From positions 3,782,001 through 3,846,000 of the forward strand of contig NZ_CP126110.1 in assembly GCF_030123405.1 (NCBI RefSeq): DNA of 64,000 nt. The letters run 5' to 3'. The notes beneath the pieces are model-generated. The model worked only from the letters and a program-made list of their open reading frames with translations. It searched no databases and was not told the DNA's origin. A program made the translations under genes and the position numbers. This stretch comes from Neobacillus sp. WH10 (GTDB taxonomy: Bacteria; Bacillota; Bacilli; Bacillales; Cytobacillaceae). Shown one piece after another: positions 8,141 through 16,160 of this stretch; position 1 is the stretch's first letter; every line of letters begins with the position of its first letter.

Positions 8141-8392
8141 ATGACCGTAATCATACAGATACACTACACATCAATAGCTAATACAAAAGGGTATCAAAAA
8201 GCAGCAATCACACTGAAAGGCAGAAGCAAAGAACAGGCAGCATATGAATTTTGGAAGTGGATAAAAAGAAAAAATCCGTTGAAAGTGGAAATAAAACAAG
8301 TGCTTTGTGAAAAAGAAGATATAACAGAGCTGGTTTTGGAGTTAGAAAAGCAGGAGATTGATAAAATTATGAATGACAATTTACCTTTTTAA
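8141..8392 (+). CDS. hypothetical phage protein (83 residues)
   Basis: Begins MTVIIQIHYTSIANTKGYQK and ends EIDKIMNDNLPF. Starts 2 nt after the membrane/zinc-ribbon gene and is followed by a hairpin, so it is the last gene of this plus-strand operon. Predicted to be a small mixed alpha/beta protein; not recognised. Confidence 0.6.
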   Translation: MTVIIQIHYTSIANTKGYQKAAITLKGRSKEQAAYEFWKWIKRKNPLKVEIKQVLCEKEDITELVLELEKQEIDKIMNDNLPF

Positions 8393-8414
8393 GCCCCACT
8401 CATAGAGTGAGGCT
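8392..8414. terminator. convergent hairpin terminator
   Basis: A stem of AGCCCCACTC with GAGTGAGGCT (one mismatch) around ATA sits between the plus-strand operon and the convergent endolysin gene. It probably serves both directions. Confidence 0.6.
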
Positions 8415-8420
8415 ATTTCT

Positions 8421-9092
8421 TTACATCGTTTCCCACGTAGTAAGAGTATATCCCCTTGTTTTTAATTCCATTGATACGAGGCTGGCATTCTTATAGTCCG
8501 TTTCTACAACAAATCTATAACCATCACTGTCTTTCGGCGTTTCGAACGGTTTGTAATTGACCGGATCAGCATAGCACTTAAACCCTTTTGCTTGGTATTC
8601 TTGTACTAATGGTATTGCTTGCCAGTATGCTGTATTCGGGATGGTTACTTTATCCGTAAAGATTTTATTCACTTTAATCTCCTCTCCTTTTTGTTTTCCA
8701 AAAGTGTCTGTACCATACCCTTTGTAATTAAATTGCAAATGAGGTTTATCAACAAACCCTTTCCAATCTCCACCCCATTCAAACCCAAGTAGCTTAGCTT
8801 CAGCAATTGCCTTTTGCACTTCTGGACGTTTATAACCATTCCAGTCAGTATTTCCATTTCTAACCAAAACAAAGTCCAATGCCTGTCCTACAAGATGGTA
8901 TGATTTCATTGTTTGAGATGCACCATTCTTAACGTTTTCTTTTTGTTTTTCCAACGACCGAATAGTTTCATAGATAAGGATATCGATATTATTAGCAACT
9001 AAGTAATCATGCCATTTTAATGCTGCAGCTCTCGTATTATCGGCAAGTTTTGCGATATTATCGATATTCCGCCTTTCATAAGTTAAGGCCAT
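8421..9092 (-). CDS. phage endolysin, M15-type L-alanyl-D-glutamate peptidase
   Basis: 223 residues. The N-terminal ~130 residues match the CwlK/Ply500 M15 peptidase fold: IYETIRSLEKQ, the zinc motif SYHLVGQALDFV (His and Asp ligands), WGGDWKGFVDKPHLQF (second His). It should cleave the peptide stem of peptidoglycan at lysis. The C-terminal ~85 residues (VNKIFTDKVTIPNTAYWQ... to the end) do not match the LysM or SH3 domains commonly seen; they may be a wall-binding domain with two short repeats. It directly follows the holin gene (overlapping ATAATGG), the standard lysis cassette. Confidence 0.88.
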   Translation of the reverse strand: MALTYERRNIDNIAKLADNTRAAALKWHDYLVANNIDILIYETIRSLEKQKENVKNGASQTMKSYHLVGQALDFVLVRNGNTDWNGYKRPEVQKAIAEAKLLGFEWGGDWKGFVDKPHLQFNYKGYGTDTFGKQKGEEIKVNKIFTDKVTIPNTAYWQAIPLVQEYQAKGFKCYADPVNYKPFETPKDSDGYRFVVETDYKNASLVSMELKTRGYTLTTWETM

Positions 9093-9457
9093 TATTTGTC
9101 TCCACCTTTACCAACTTTGTTTTTATCGAAATACTTTGTAAGAAATTTGATGTCAATTCCAATACGACTAAAATTCTCGATAATGCTCAAACCTTCATAT
9201 GCCACGATCATGCCGACTCCAAGTTTAATAACGTAACCATTCGCTTGGATATACGCATCCACAAAACTAAGAAAAGCCAACGCTACGAATAGGCCGACTT
9301 TTCGAATTAACCCTATAAAATTAATGGAACTGTTTATTTTCCTTTCTGCTCCGGCAGCTAACAAACCTGTAATTATATCAAAAATAACAAATCCTAATGC
9401 CACATTCCACACATTACCGACCACGGCTGTAATATCAAATCCACTTATCGTTTCCAT
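9092..9457 (-). CDS. phage holin
   Basis: About 121 residues from METISGFDIT; that ATG has AGGAGG 6 nt upstream. Three hydrophobic segments (VALGFVIFDIITGLLAAG, IRKVGLFVALAFLSFVDAY, VIKLGVGMIVAYEGLSII) and the DIITG motif place it in the phi29/Cph1-like holin family (phage_holin_4). It forms membrane lesions that release or activate the endolysin encoded downstream. Confidence 0.88.
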   Translation of the reverse strand: METISGFDITAVVGNVWNVALGFVIFDIITGLLAAGAERKINSSINFIGLIRKVGLFVALAFLSFVDAYIQANGYVIKLGVGMIVAYEGLSIIENFSRIGIDIKFLTKYFDKNKVGKGGDK

Positions 9458-9482
9458 TCTGTACCTCCTAATTTTGGGCATG

Positions 9483-9509
9483 AAAAAAGGACTGAATTAT
9501 CAGCCCTTT
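9483..9509 (-). terminator. terminator of the tRNA-like RNA copy 1
   Basis: On the minus strand AAAGGGCTGA-TAAT-TCAGTCCTTT forms a 10-bp stem (one G-T pair) followed by TTTTTT, between the RNA element and the holin gene. It may also attenuate late transcription before lysis. Confidence 0.8.
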
Positions 9510-9528
9510 AAAAATGAATATTTAATTT

Positions 9529-9718
9529 AAATACATATGGGTAAGGATTTGCACCTTACATGACCTGCTATGCCTTGGGGTGGTATCGAAGCACCGACTT
9601 GTGGCTTTGCAAAAGGGTATTGCAATTGCGTTCCCCTCGGTATATTACTACCGATATTTACCACAGTTCTACCAACTGAACTACCTAGCGTCTACTTATT
9701 CCGCCACCACATGTATTT
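9529..9718 (-). ncRNA. nested tRNA-like structured RNA, copy 1
   Basis: Minus-strand element of about 190 nt. A 12-bp closing stem (9707-9718 with 9529-9540) encloses a Leu-tRNA-like D-arm (9688-9704, GCG/CGC) and a T-arm (GTAAGG-TGCAAAT-CCTTAC, 9541-9559). Inside are a second D-arm (GTTC/GAAC, loop AGTTGGTA, 9666-9681), an anticodon-like stem (TGTGG 9661-9665 with CCACA 9600-9604) and a second T-arm containing TTCGATA (9579-9595). The inner anticodon loop is replaced by 56 nt (9605-9660) with a CGGTA/TACCG hairpin and a TTGCAA stem whose loop can pair with CCCC. A TATAAT box at 9725-9730 would start transcription at the base of the stem. 168 of 170 core bases recur at 27404-27573. It is not a standard tRNA; family unknown. 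Confidence 0.75.
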
Positions 9719-9742
9719 ATTTCCATTATACCATTATTCCAA

Positions 9743-9769
9743 TAAAAAGAGAGCTGGTATTAGCTCTCT
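9743..9769 (-). terminator. intrinsic terminator after the 75-residue membrane protein gene
   Basis: AGAGAGCT and AGCTCTCT pair around TAATACC, followed on the minus strand by TTTTTATT. It separates the late structural operon from the promoter of the tRNA-like RNA. Confidence 0.85.
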
Positions 9770-9996
9770 TAACCTAAATATATATAGTAAATTACCAGGA
9801 TGGCTAGTATCCACCCAAACAGATTGTAAAGAAAGTTGTAATACGGATCAATCTTATTTATTCTTCTTATGACTTTTCGGTCATACTCCAGGTCAACTTC
9901 TCTCCGCATGTTTGACTTTTCCACATAAATCATAGCCATAAAGAAAAGGATACAAACAACAGCAAATATTACAATAAACCAAAACAGGTTACTCAC
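9769..9996 (-). CDS. small two-helix membrane protein
   Basis: 75 residues from a GTG start (VSNLFWFIVIF...) that overlaps the stop of the preceding gene. Two hydrophobic segments (FWFIVIFAVVCILFFMAMIY and NLFGWILAILVIYYIYLG) flank a charged middle. Its position before the lysis genes suggests a spanin-like, holin-like or virion-internal role; nothing in the sequence decides. A longer start at 10038 lies inside the upstream gene and is less likely. Confidence 0.6.
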   Translation of the reverse strand: MSNLFWFIVIFAVVCILFFMAMIYVEKSNMRREVDLEYDRKVIRRINKIDPYYNFLYNLFGWILAILVIYYIYLG

Positions 9997-12900
9997 CTCT
10001 TTGCCTTCTAATCTCCTCTCTTCCTGCCTTGCCAGCATCGGTTAAAATTTTGTCCATTGCCTTTTTAATTCGTTCGTAATCATTAGAATTTTTACCGATT
10101 GCCGGTACTGCTACTTTCAATTCATTTAGGACATATTGACCCATAATCCGTTGCATATCTGCATACTGTTGACTTGTTAATGGTTCACCATCTAATTTCT
10201 TTTCAGCTAACCTTGGCGCTGCTGTTTTATCACCTGTAGCATTAATATAGTCTAACACAAATTTAGCTTCAGGTGACGGTTTATATTTGCTCACAAACGA
10301 TGGATTTAAGAATACATTCAGTAAATTGTTAGTACCGCCTTGATAGGTTTCCTTTTGACTTCCAAGTGTATCATAGGCAGGAGGAAGTTTTGAATCTAAT
10401 CCCGGTATACGATTTAACGCTTTATTCCCTACTTCATTCATAAATTTAGGGCTGTAAGTGCTCCTAGTTGTATTGTTATTAAGCTGCCTGAATTGGTTAG
10501 AAAGAGTTGGCACAAATGAACCTACTGAACCTTTAATAGCATCTCCTACCCTATCGGACATAGTACGGCCAGGATAGTTAGCGAGGAAATCATTTAACCC
10601 TTTTAATACAGATTGATTAATAATGGTATTAGCTGCGCTATCTACACCGCCTTTTATACCAGTATCCAATCCTAATTTTCCGTTCTCTTTGGCTGATTGT
10701 GCAACCCCTGTGCCTAATGCAACAGCAATTGAAATCGGTTGCGCCCAATCATAAGATATGAAGGTATCTCCCTCTTGTGCATCCGTGGACTTTGGATTAA
10801 ATCCACTTTGAACAAAACGATTAAGAGCTGAAATGTTTACGCTACTCGGTTGTTTTCCGGCCATTTTTTCCAATGCCGCCACTTCAAAATCAGAATTTCC
10901 GGCAGCAGTTAAAATGCCTTTATCAGCTAAGAAGTAACCTAACAACGAAAATCCACCTGTACCCATAATTGCCCTAGTGAAAGCAAGTGCTGTTTCTCGT
11001 CTTTCAAATGGGTTCTTGGTCTTATAAGCACTTTTCAACAAGTGACCAGCACGAACTAAACCAGCAGGAGAATATTCTAATGCTCGCATGACTAAGTTAC
11101 CTGGTGTTTTCGGATACTTTAGAACAAGATCCCCTAAACCAAATTCATCAGTCGTTCCAAGTGTAGAAACTTTATTCAAGCCTTTTTTCACTTTGGTTAA
11201 AGCATTAGAAAGAACCGTATTATCTTGGAAAGTTGCGTATTTCCCGTATTGGTCAGCAATTTGCATCATGTTTTCATCAACTTCACGGATATACTGTTGA
11301 ATAGCATCCTTTTTCGCTTGACCTTTTAGACCTTGGTTAACCGCTCGTAACGTTGCCATTTCACCAAGTGTTTTATTATATGCTCTCATATATCCTGCAT
11401 GGTCAAACGAGCGTAAAGTAGCCCCTAGCGACTTTTCAAGATAAGTTAAAGGATTAAACTTAGAACGGAACGCTTGTGGTCCTAAATCATAGGCAGTTTG
11501 TAAGCCCATTGGATTTACACCTTTCCATCCTGCTTTAGCTCCTGTTAACCAATTTTGCCAGTATTGCCCTTGGTTATTCGTTCGGAAGGTAATCGTACGT
11601 TCTCCGCCTGTAATCTTACTACGTAAAATGTCTACAGGTGTTGCTAGTAATTTATTCATTTGTTCGACACGGTAGAACATTTCATTACCTATGGCATTAC
11701 GCACTATGGTTTTAGGATTTAACAGTTGAGCGATTGTTTGTGTTGAAGATATTTTTTGACCGAAAGTAGGACGATCTAAATTCATAAGTGTAGTTTGAAG
11801 CTCCATGCTATGCTCTAGTTTCGCATCTCCTGACATTTGTCCTACTTGTCTCGCAAACTCTCTGATGCTTTCTGCTTCATCAGCACTAATATTTTTGTCT
11901 TTTAATGCCTTGTTAGTGATTTTCTCCACTTCGCTCAGTCGTTGACGAGTCATAGATTCAGATTGCAAGTTAAATGTTTCAACTGCTTTGTTGTAAATCT
12001 GCTTGGCATACGGCCGAACTTTCTCACCAAATTCTTTTACTAGATCTTCGGTAAAATCAGCAACTTTAACAGTACCCTTCGCAATTTTTGAAGCACCAAT
12101 ATCCGCCAATGCGTAAAGTGCATCTACCGGCATGGAGTTTGCTCGCCCCATTATCTCTCTTAACCGTTTTCTTGCTAACTGTTCACGCTTGTCCATAAAA
12201 TCAACAACTTTATCACGGTTTCGGACATCCTTAATAGGCTTAGGTTGTTTAGGAGGAGCACCAGGTTCAAGGTCAGCAACAAATTTTTTCGCATCAGATA
12301 CAAAAGAACGGACAGTATCTAATTCGGCATCGGTTGCAACATTTCCTTTTTTGATGTTTTCCATAATCTTAATAACATTGTTTGCTTGTTCCTGCTGTCC
12401 AGTGAATCGTTGAATGCTATCTGCTGTATGGGTAATGTCTTGAATGTTTTGTTCAGTTAATTTGATTTGTTTATTAGGGTCAGTAATAGTTTCATTAATT
12501 TTATTCACTCGTCTTTGAGCCCTCAAAAGCTGACCTTCTGCAGATAAACGATTGTAAATGGAATAAGACTGGATTGATTGCCCGGCTTTTGTTCCTTGCT
12601 CCGCTAACCTCTCAACTACATCTAAGGCACGATCATATTGACCAGCTTTCTGTAATTCATCAATCAAACGGTGTCCGACTGTAATGTGTCTTGGATCAAA
12701 TTTGCGAGCATTTTTCACGAACTGATAAGCCTTTTCCATGTCCTTTGTAACATATTTATTAGCGTAATTCACTAATTGTTCATTAGACATTGGCTTGTAA
12801 GTTTTGTCGAAATCGTTTAATAACTGTTCCATTTCAGGAGAAAGTTTCTCTGAACTTCCCACGGTGTTGTAAAAAGACCGTTCATTCGGTTGCTTTGGTA

Positions 12901-14560
12901 CAGGTTGCAAATTTCTCACAGGAGTTTCTACTTTGTTTACGGTCTGTTCTACAGGCCTTAACGGTGTTTCTACTGCTGAATTATTCTTTGGTGGTAGTAA
13001 TGGTGATAACGGCTCTTGAACAGCATTTTTCGGTTTTAAATTAGGCAACAATTCCTGACTTGGTGGAACGGGTTTTTGCTTTTGCTTTACCTCGCCTAAT
13101 AAGATTTTCTTTGCATTTTGAGAGACAGGTGGACGGTTGCCCATCTTATCCCATACCTCCGCTGCATCAATTGTTTTAGGCTGTTTATATCCGTTGTATG
13201 CTAAATCGACAACCGTGTGTAATGCAGGTTCATCCGTTTTAGCGAAATGACTCCATAATTCATTGATAGATTCGTTATTTAGATTATTTTCATTATAGCC
13301 GTTTTCCTTTACATATTTAACGAAATCTTCATATCTCTTTTGCCAGTATTCAGGTGGGGCTGTTTCAACTAAATCACCTTTTGGTACTTCCACACCATAT
13401 ACATTCACGTTGCTAGGAGGTTCAATCACTGGTCTTGCTGTTGAAAAGTCAGGCAATTTCCGTTCTGCCCCGTCGAACATCAACGATCTATCCAATAAAG
13501 AAGTTTCGTCTAATGGTGGTAGTTCATCGATTGATTTACCGACTCTAGGAACGAGTGGATTATCGACGCTTGTTTTCGGTTTCAATGAAGGTAAGAAACT
13601 TGGATTCGTGATGTCGCTTCCTTTAGGAATTAGATCATCAAGCAATATTGGATTAGGCTTTGTATTCGGACCAGCATTATATGATTTATAGGCATTGGAC
13701 AATTCACTTGCAACCGCTTCGTTTTTCGGTAACAAATTTCTCATAGTCCGATTAGCAGTAGATTCAAACCCTTTTGCAATTCCTTTACCAGCACCGTATA
13801 GTAAAGGATCTGCAACCGTACCTAAAGCAGTACCTAAAGCAATATGCTTGGCATTATCCTTGAATGAGTAATCATCAGGGTTAATTAGTTCTCTTGCTCC
13901 GACTTCTGCTCCTGCCATTCCGCCACCGATTAAACCACCTTTTGTTGCTTCCGCTAACAATCTCTTGCCTAAATTTCCTGCACCGAATTCAGTCAGTCCT
14001 TTGCCTAATTTTGAAGCGTTTAGTGCCCCATACAACTTAGAACCAGGCGCAAGATATCCTAAAGCATCATAGGCGAAATCTGCCGCTTTTGCTCCACCTT
14101 CTCGCTCGTTAAATACTTGGTTTTTATAATAGGAATCATTTTTACGTTTTGCCGCCTCTTTAATCGAACCAAGTCCAAATGTATTCGCTGCTCTAGTAAT
14201 ACCCCTCGATATTTCTTTTGTCGCATCGGTTGGAGCTTGCCCTTTTTTTACATAGTCCTTTGCTATATCAATATTTGCTTGCATTGGACTCTTTAGATGT
14301 ATGGCAGATTCTAAAGAGGCTTTACCGATGTTCAACATATCGTTAAGAAAACTATTGTCCTTTTTCTTCACATTTGAAGAGAGCCTCCCCTTTGAAGAAA
14401 GGCTCTTTTTTGAATTCGAATTATTTAATGGCACCAGTTTTTGTGGTGTAGGCGATAAATTTTTATTGTACGGATTCTTTTCATAAATAAGTTGTCTGTT
14501 TCGCTCGTCCGCCTTGTTATTAAAGTCCGTAAGAAAATCATCTAAAAAATTTAAAGGCAT
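9989..14560 (-). CDS. giant virion protein, probable internal/ejection protein
   Basis: 1523 residues starting MPLNFLDDFLTDFNNKAD, with AAGGCGG before the ATG. An N-terminal Gly/Ala-rich region (LGTALGTVADPLLYGAGKGI) is followed by a Pro-rich linker, a long helical middle and C-terminal hydrophobic segments (AIMGTGGFSLLGYFLADKGI, SIAVALGTGV). It lies between the stalk/tail genes and the lysis genes. In podoviruses very large proteins at this position are stored in the capsid and ejected to form a trans-envelope channel. I see no transglycosylase or protease motif, so the ejection role is inference. Confidence 0.6.
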   Translation of the reverse strand: MPLNFLDDFLTDFNNKADERNRQLIYEKNPYNKNLSPTPQKLVPLNNSNSKKSLSSKGRLSSNVKKKDNSFLNDMLNIGKASLESAIHLKSPMQANIDIAKDYVKKGQAPTDATKEISRGITRAANTFGLGSIKEAAKRKNDSYYKNQVFNEREGGAKAADFAYDALGYLAPGSKLYGALNASKLGKGLTEFGAGNLGKRLLAEATKGGLIGGGMAGAEVGARELINPDDYSFKDNAKHIALGTALGTVADPLLYGAGKGIAKGFESTANRTMRNLLPKNEAVASELSNAYKSYNAGPNTKPNPILLDDLIPKGSDITNPSFLPSLKPKTSVDNPLVPRVGKSIDELPPLDETSLLDRSLMFDGAERKLPDFSTARPVIEPPSNVNVYGVEVPKGDLVETAPPEYWQKRYEDFVKYVKENGYNENNLNNESINELWSHFAKTDEPALHTVVDLAYNGYKQPKTIDAAEVWDKMGNRPPVSQNAKKILLGEVKQKQKPVPPSQELLPNLKPKNAVQEPLSPLLPPKNNSAVETPLRPVEQTVNKVETPVRNLQPVPKQPNERSFYNTVGSSEKLSPEMEQLLNDFDKTYKPMSNEQLVNYANKYVTKDMEKAYQFVKNARKFDPRHITVGHRLIDELQKAGQYDRALDVVERLAEQGTKAGQSIQSYSIYNRLSAEGQLLRAQRRVNKINETITDPNKQIKLTEQNIQDITHTADSIQRFTGQQEQANNVIKIMENIKKGNVATDAELDTVRSFVSDAKKFVADLEPGAPPKQPKPIKDVRNRDKVVDFMDKREQLARKRLREIMGRANSMPVDALYALADIGASKIAKGTVKVADFTEDLVKEFGEKVRPYAKQIYNKAVETFNLQSESMTRQRLSEVEKITNKALKDKNISADEAESIREFARQVGQMSGDAKLEHSMELQTTLMNLDRPTFGQKISSTQTIAQLLNPKTIVRNAIGNEMFYRVEQMNKLLATPVDILRSKITGGERTITFRTNNQGQYWQNWLTGAKAGWKGVNPMGLQTAYDLGPQAFRSKFNPLTYLEKSLGATLRSFDHAGYMRAYNKTLGEMATLRAVNQGLKGQAKKDAIQQYIREVDENMMQIADQYGKYATFQDNTVLSNALTKVKKGLNKVSTLGTTDEFGLGDLVLKYPKTPGNLVMRALEYSPAGLVRAGHLLKSAYKTKNPFERRETALAFTRAIMGTGGFSLLGYFLADKGILTAAGNSDFEVAALEKMAGKQPSSVNISALNRFVQSGFNPKSTDAQEGDTFISYDWAQPISIAVALGTGVAQSAKENGKLGLDTGIKGGVDSAANTIINQSVLKGLNDFLANYPGRTMSDRVGDAIKGSVGSFVPTLSNQFRQLNNNTTRSTYSPKFMNEVGNKALNRIPGLDSKLPPAYDTLGSQKETYQGGTNNLLNVFLNPSFVSKYKPSPEAKFVLDYINATGDKTAAPRLAEKKLDGEPLTSQQYADMQRIMGQYVLNELKVAVPAIGKNSNDYERIKKAMDKILTDAGKAGREEIRRQRGE

Positions 14561-14578
14561 TTTGACACCGCCTTGTTA

Positions 14579-15574
14579 TTAATATCTTCCTCGTTTACCG
14601 TTACCGCTTGATGTATTAAAACTTGCAACATACTTATTATAATCCGATTGGTTTTTGAATTGACCGTTTGATGCCACATTATACAAAGCGTCAACAACGG
14701 ATTCGAAATCATATCCTTGACTTGTAATAGCTTCAATTTGTGCAGGGTCATTTCTAAGACTCTCTGCCACACGAACCGCACCTTGTTTACGAACTTCATC
14801 GGCTTTTCCTGCCCAATAAGACATACCCTCACGATAGGATTGGTCTTTGGTTTTTGGCTTTACTGATCCACTTGAACTTCTGCCACCGGAGCTTCTAGAA
14901 CCGCCTGATGATCTTGAAGAAGCAGCTTGACGCTGTAAAGCTAATTGCTGTTGTTCCATTTGTTTTTGCCATTCAAACTGTTGTCGTTGTAATTCTGAAT
15001 TTCGCCAATCCATTGTACGCTGATAAGTATCCTGTTGGGCTTGATTATACGCTTCTGCTAATTTGCCTGACCGTTCCGCTTCGATAGCATTAATAATTGC
15101 TTGTTCACGAGCTGGGTCATTTTCATTGGCGATTTGGTCATCAATTTGCCTAACAGCATGAGATTCGTTGGTATTAATCTCACTTAAAGCGTTTTGCCGT
15201 GAGGACGCTAGATTTGCCTGTGTGGTTAAACTTTCACCACTGGCATTAATACCATTAGCCGCCATCAATTCACGCATTCTTGATGCACTCTGTGCGTTTA
15301 CCACATCTGCTTGGTTTCGTTGGTTTTGGTATTGTGGGGCTAAGTCTTTTTTCTGTTGATTAAAGCCTGCTATGGCTTTGTCACGTTGTGCACGTAGTTG
15401 GCCTAACTGATTAGTTTTTTGAGCGTCATATAAAGAGTTAATTTTATTGCTCATGGTGTCATAAGGACTGGCAACAAAATTTTTATATCGATTCCCTTTT
15501 GTATCTGTTTCAATGGAATACCATTTACCATCACTGGTTGCGTTTAAATTTTCACCAATTCTCCAATCTGCCAT
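14579..15574 (-). CDS. Gln-rich coiled virion protein, probable internal protein
   Basis: 331 residues, starting MADWRIGENLNATSDGKWYS. The middle is very Gln/Ala/Asn-rich and helical (SELQRQQFEWQKQMEQQQLA) followed by a Ser/Gly linker (SSRSSGGSRSSGGRSSSG). It sits 19 nt upstream of the giant protein gene in the late operon. The composition is typical of podovirus internal or injected proteins. No catalytic motif seen. Confidence 0.55.
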   Translation of the reverse strand: MADWRIGENLNATSDGKWYSIETDTKGNRYKNFVASPYDTMSNKINSLYDAQKTNQLGQLRAQRDKAIAGFNQQKKDLAPQYQNQRNQADVVNAQSASRMRELMAANGINASGESLTTQANLASSRQNALSEINTNESHAVRQIDDQIANENDPAREQAIINAIEAERSGKLAEAYNQAQQDTYQRTMDWRNSELQRQQFEWQKQMEQQQLALQRQAASSRSSGGSRSSGGRSSSGSVKPKTKDQSYREGMSYWAGKADEVRKQGAVRVAESLRNDPAQIEAITSQGYDFESVVDALYNVASNGQFKNQSDYNKYVASFNTSSGNGKRGRY

Positions 15575-15578
15575 GTTA

Positions 15579-16148
15579 TCACTTCCCTATTATTAAAAAG
15601 TTTATAAATATATTTGCCGGACTGCCTGGTGTACCCAAGTTTTGACCGCCGGCTGTTTGAATGTCGCATTGAAACCCTGTTTTGGTCACATTACGAATGA
15701 CAGGAAAACAAAGGGTATTTCCATATGACTGAATCTGTGAAATATCTCCGAGGAAAACAGAAGGTGCACTCTCAAAAGCTGACACAAAGTTGACCGATGC
15801 TGTACTTTTACTAGAGTTTCCATTTGTGAAAAATTGGCCATACACCTGCTCAATTCTAAGATTGCTAGCAAACCCTTGAACCTTTTTATCAGCATGTGTT
15901 TTAAGACTTTCAAGCAATGTTTGTATGGTTGTACCTGTCAACCCCGCGATAGCTGTAGCTCCGATATTATCGGCTCCCGAATCGCCGTCCTCTGTTTTTT
16001 TCAAGGCATCTATTAATTTATTGAGATATTCTCTTACTTCATTTGGAGCCGCATCGAACTGCGCTTTTAATTCTGCCGCTTGGTTAGCTGCTGGCGAGTC
16101 AGGTAAATCGGAAACGTCTTTTGTAAATGAAACTAATTTTTCAAACAT
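15579..16148 (-). CDS. late structural protein, possible tail fibre or receptor-contact tip
   Basis: 189 residues. An N-terminal helical half (AELKAQFDAAPNEVREYLNK) is followed by a beta-rich, Ser/Thr/Gly-rich C-terminal half (NGNSSKSTASVNFVSAFES...). This helix-then-beta layout resembles Gram-positive phage fibre or baseplate-tip proteins with a trimeric receptor-binding head. It ends 5 nt from the next gene in the operon. Exact role unknown. Confidence 0.5.
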   Translation of the reverse strand: MFEKLVSFTKDVSDLPDSPAANQAAELKAQFDAAPNEVREYLNKLIDALKKTEDGDSGADNIGATAIAGLTGTTIQTLLESLKTHADKKVQGFASNLRIEQVYGQFFTNGNSSKSTASVNFVSAFESAPSVFLGDISQIQSYGNTLCFPVIRNVTKTGFQCDIQTAGGQNLGTPGSPANIFINFLIIGK

Positions 16149-16160
16149 ACTCTCACCTCA

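Noticed and set aside
9600..9718. Ordinary tRNA-Leu or tmRNA gene
   Set aside because: There is no 7-base anticodon loop, the spacing between arms is far too long, and no ANDxxLAA-type tag frame or CCA end is present.
9570..9872. Plus-strand frames of 65 to 100 codons (MPWGGIEAPTCGFAKG...) repeated at 27435
   Set aside because: They are the antisense of the duplicated RNA element, with no RBS; duplication alone makes them look conserved.
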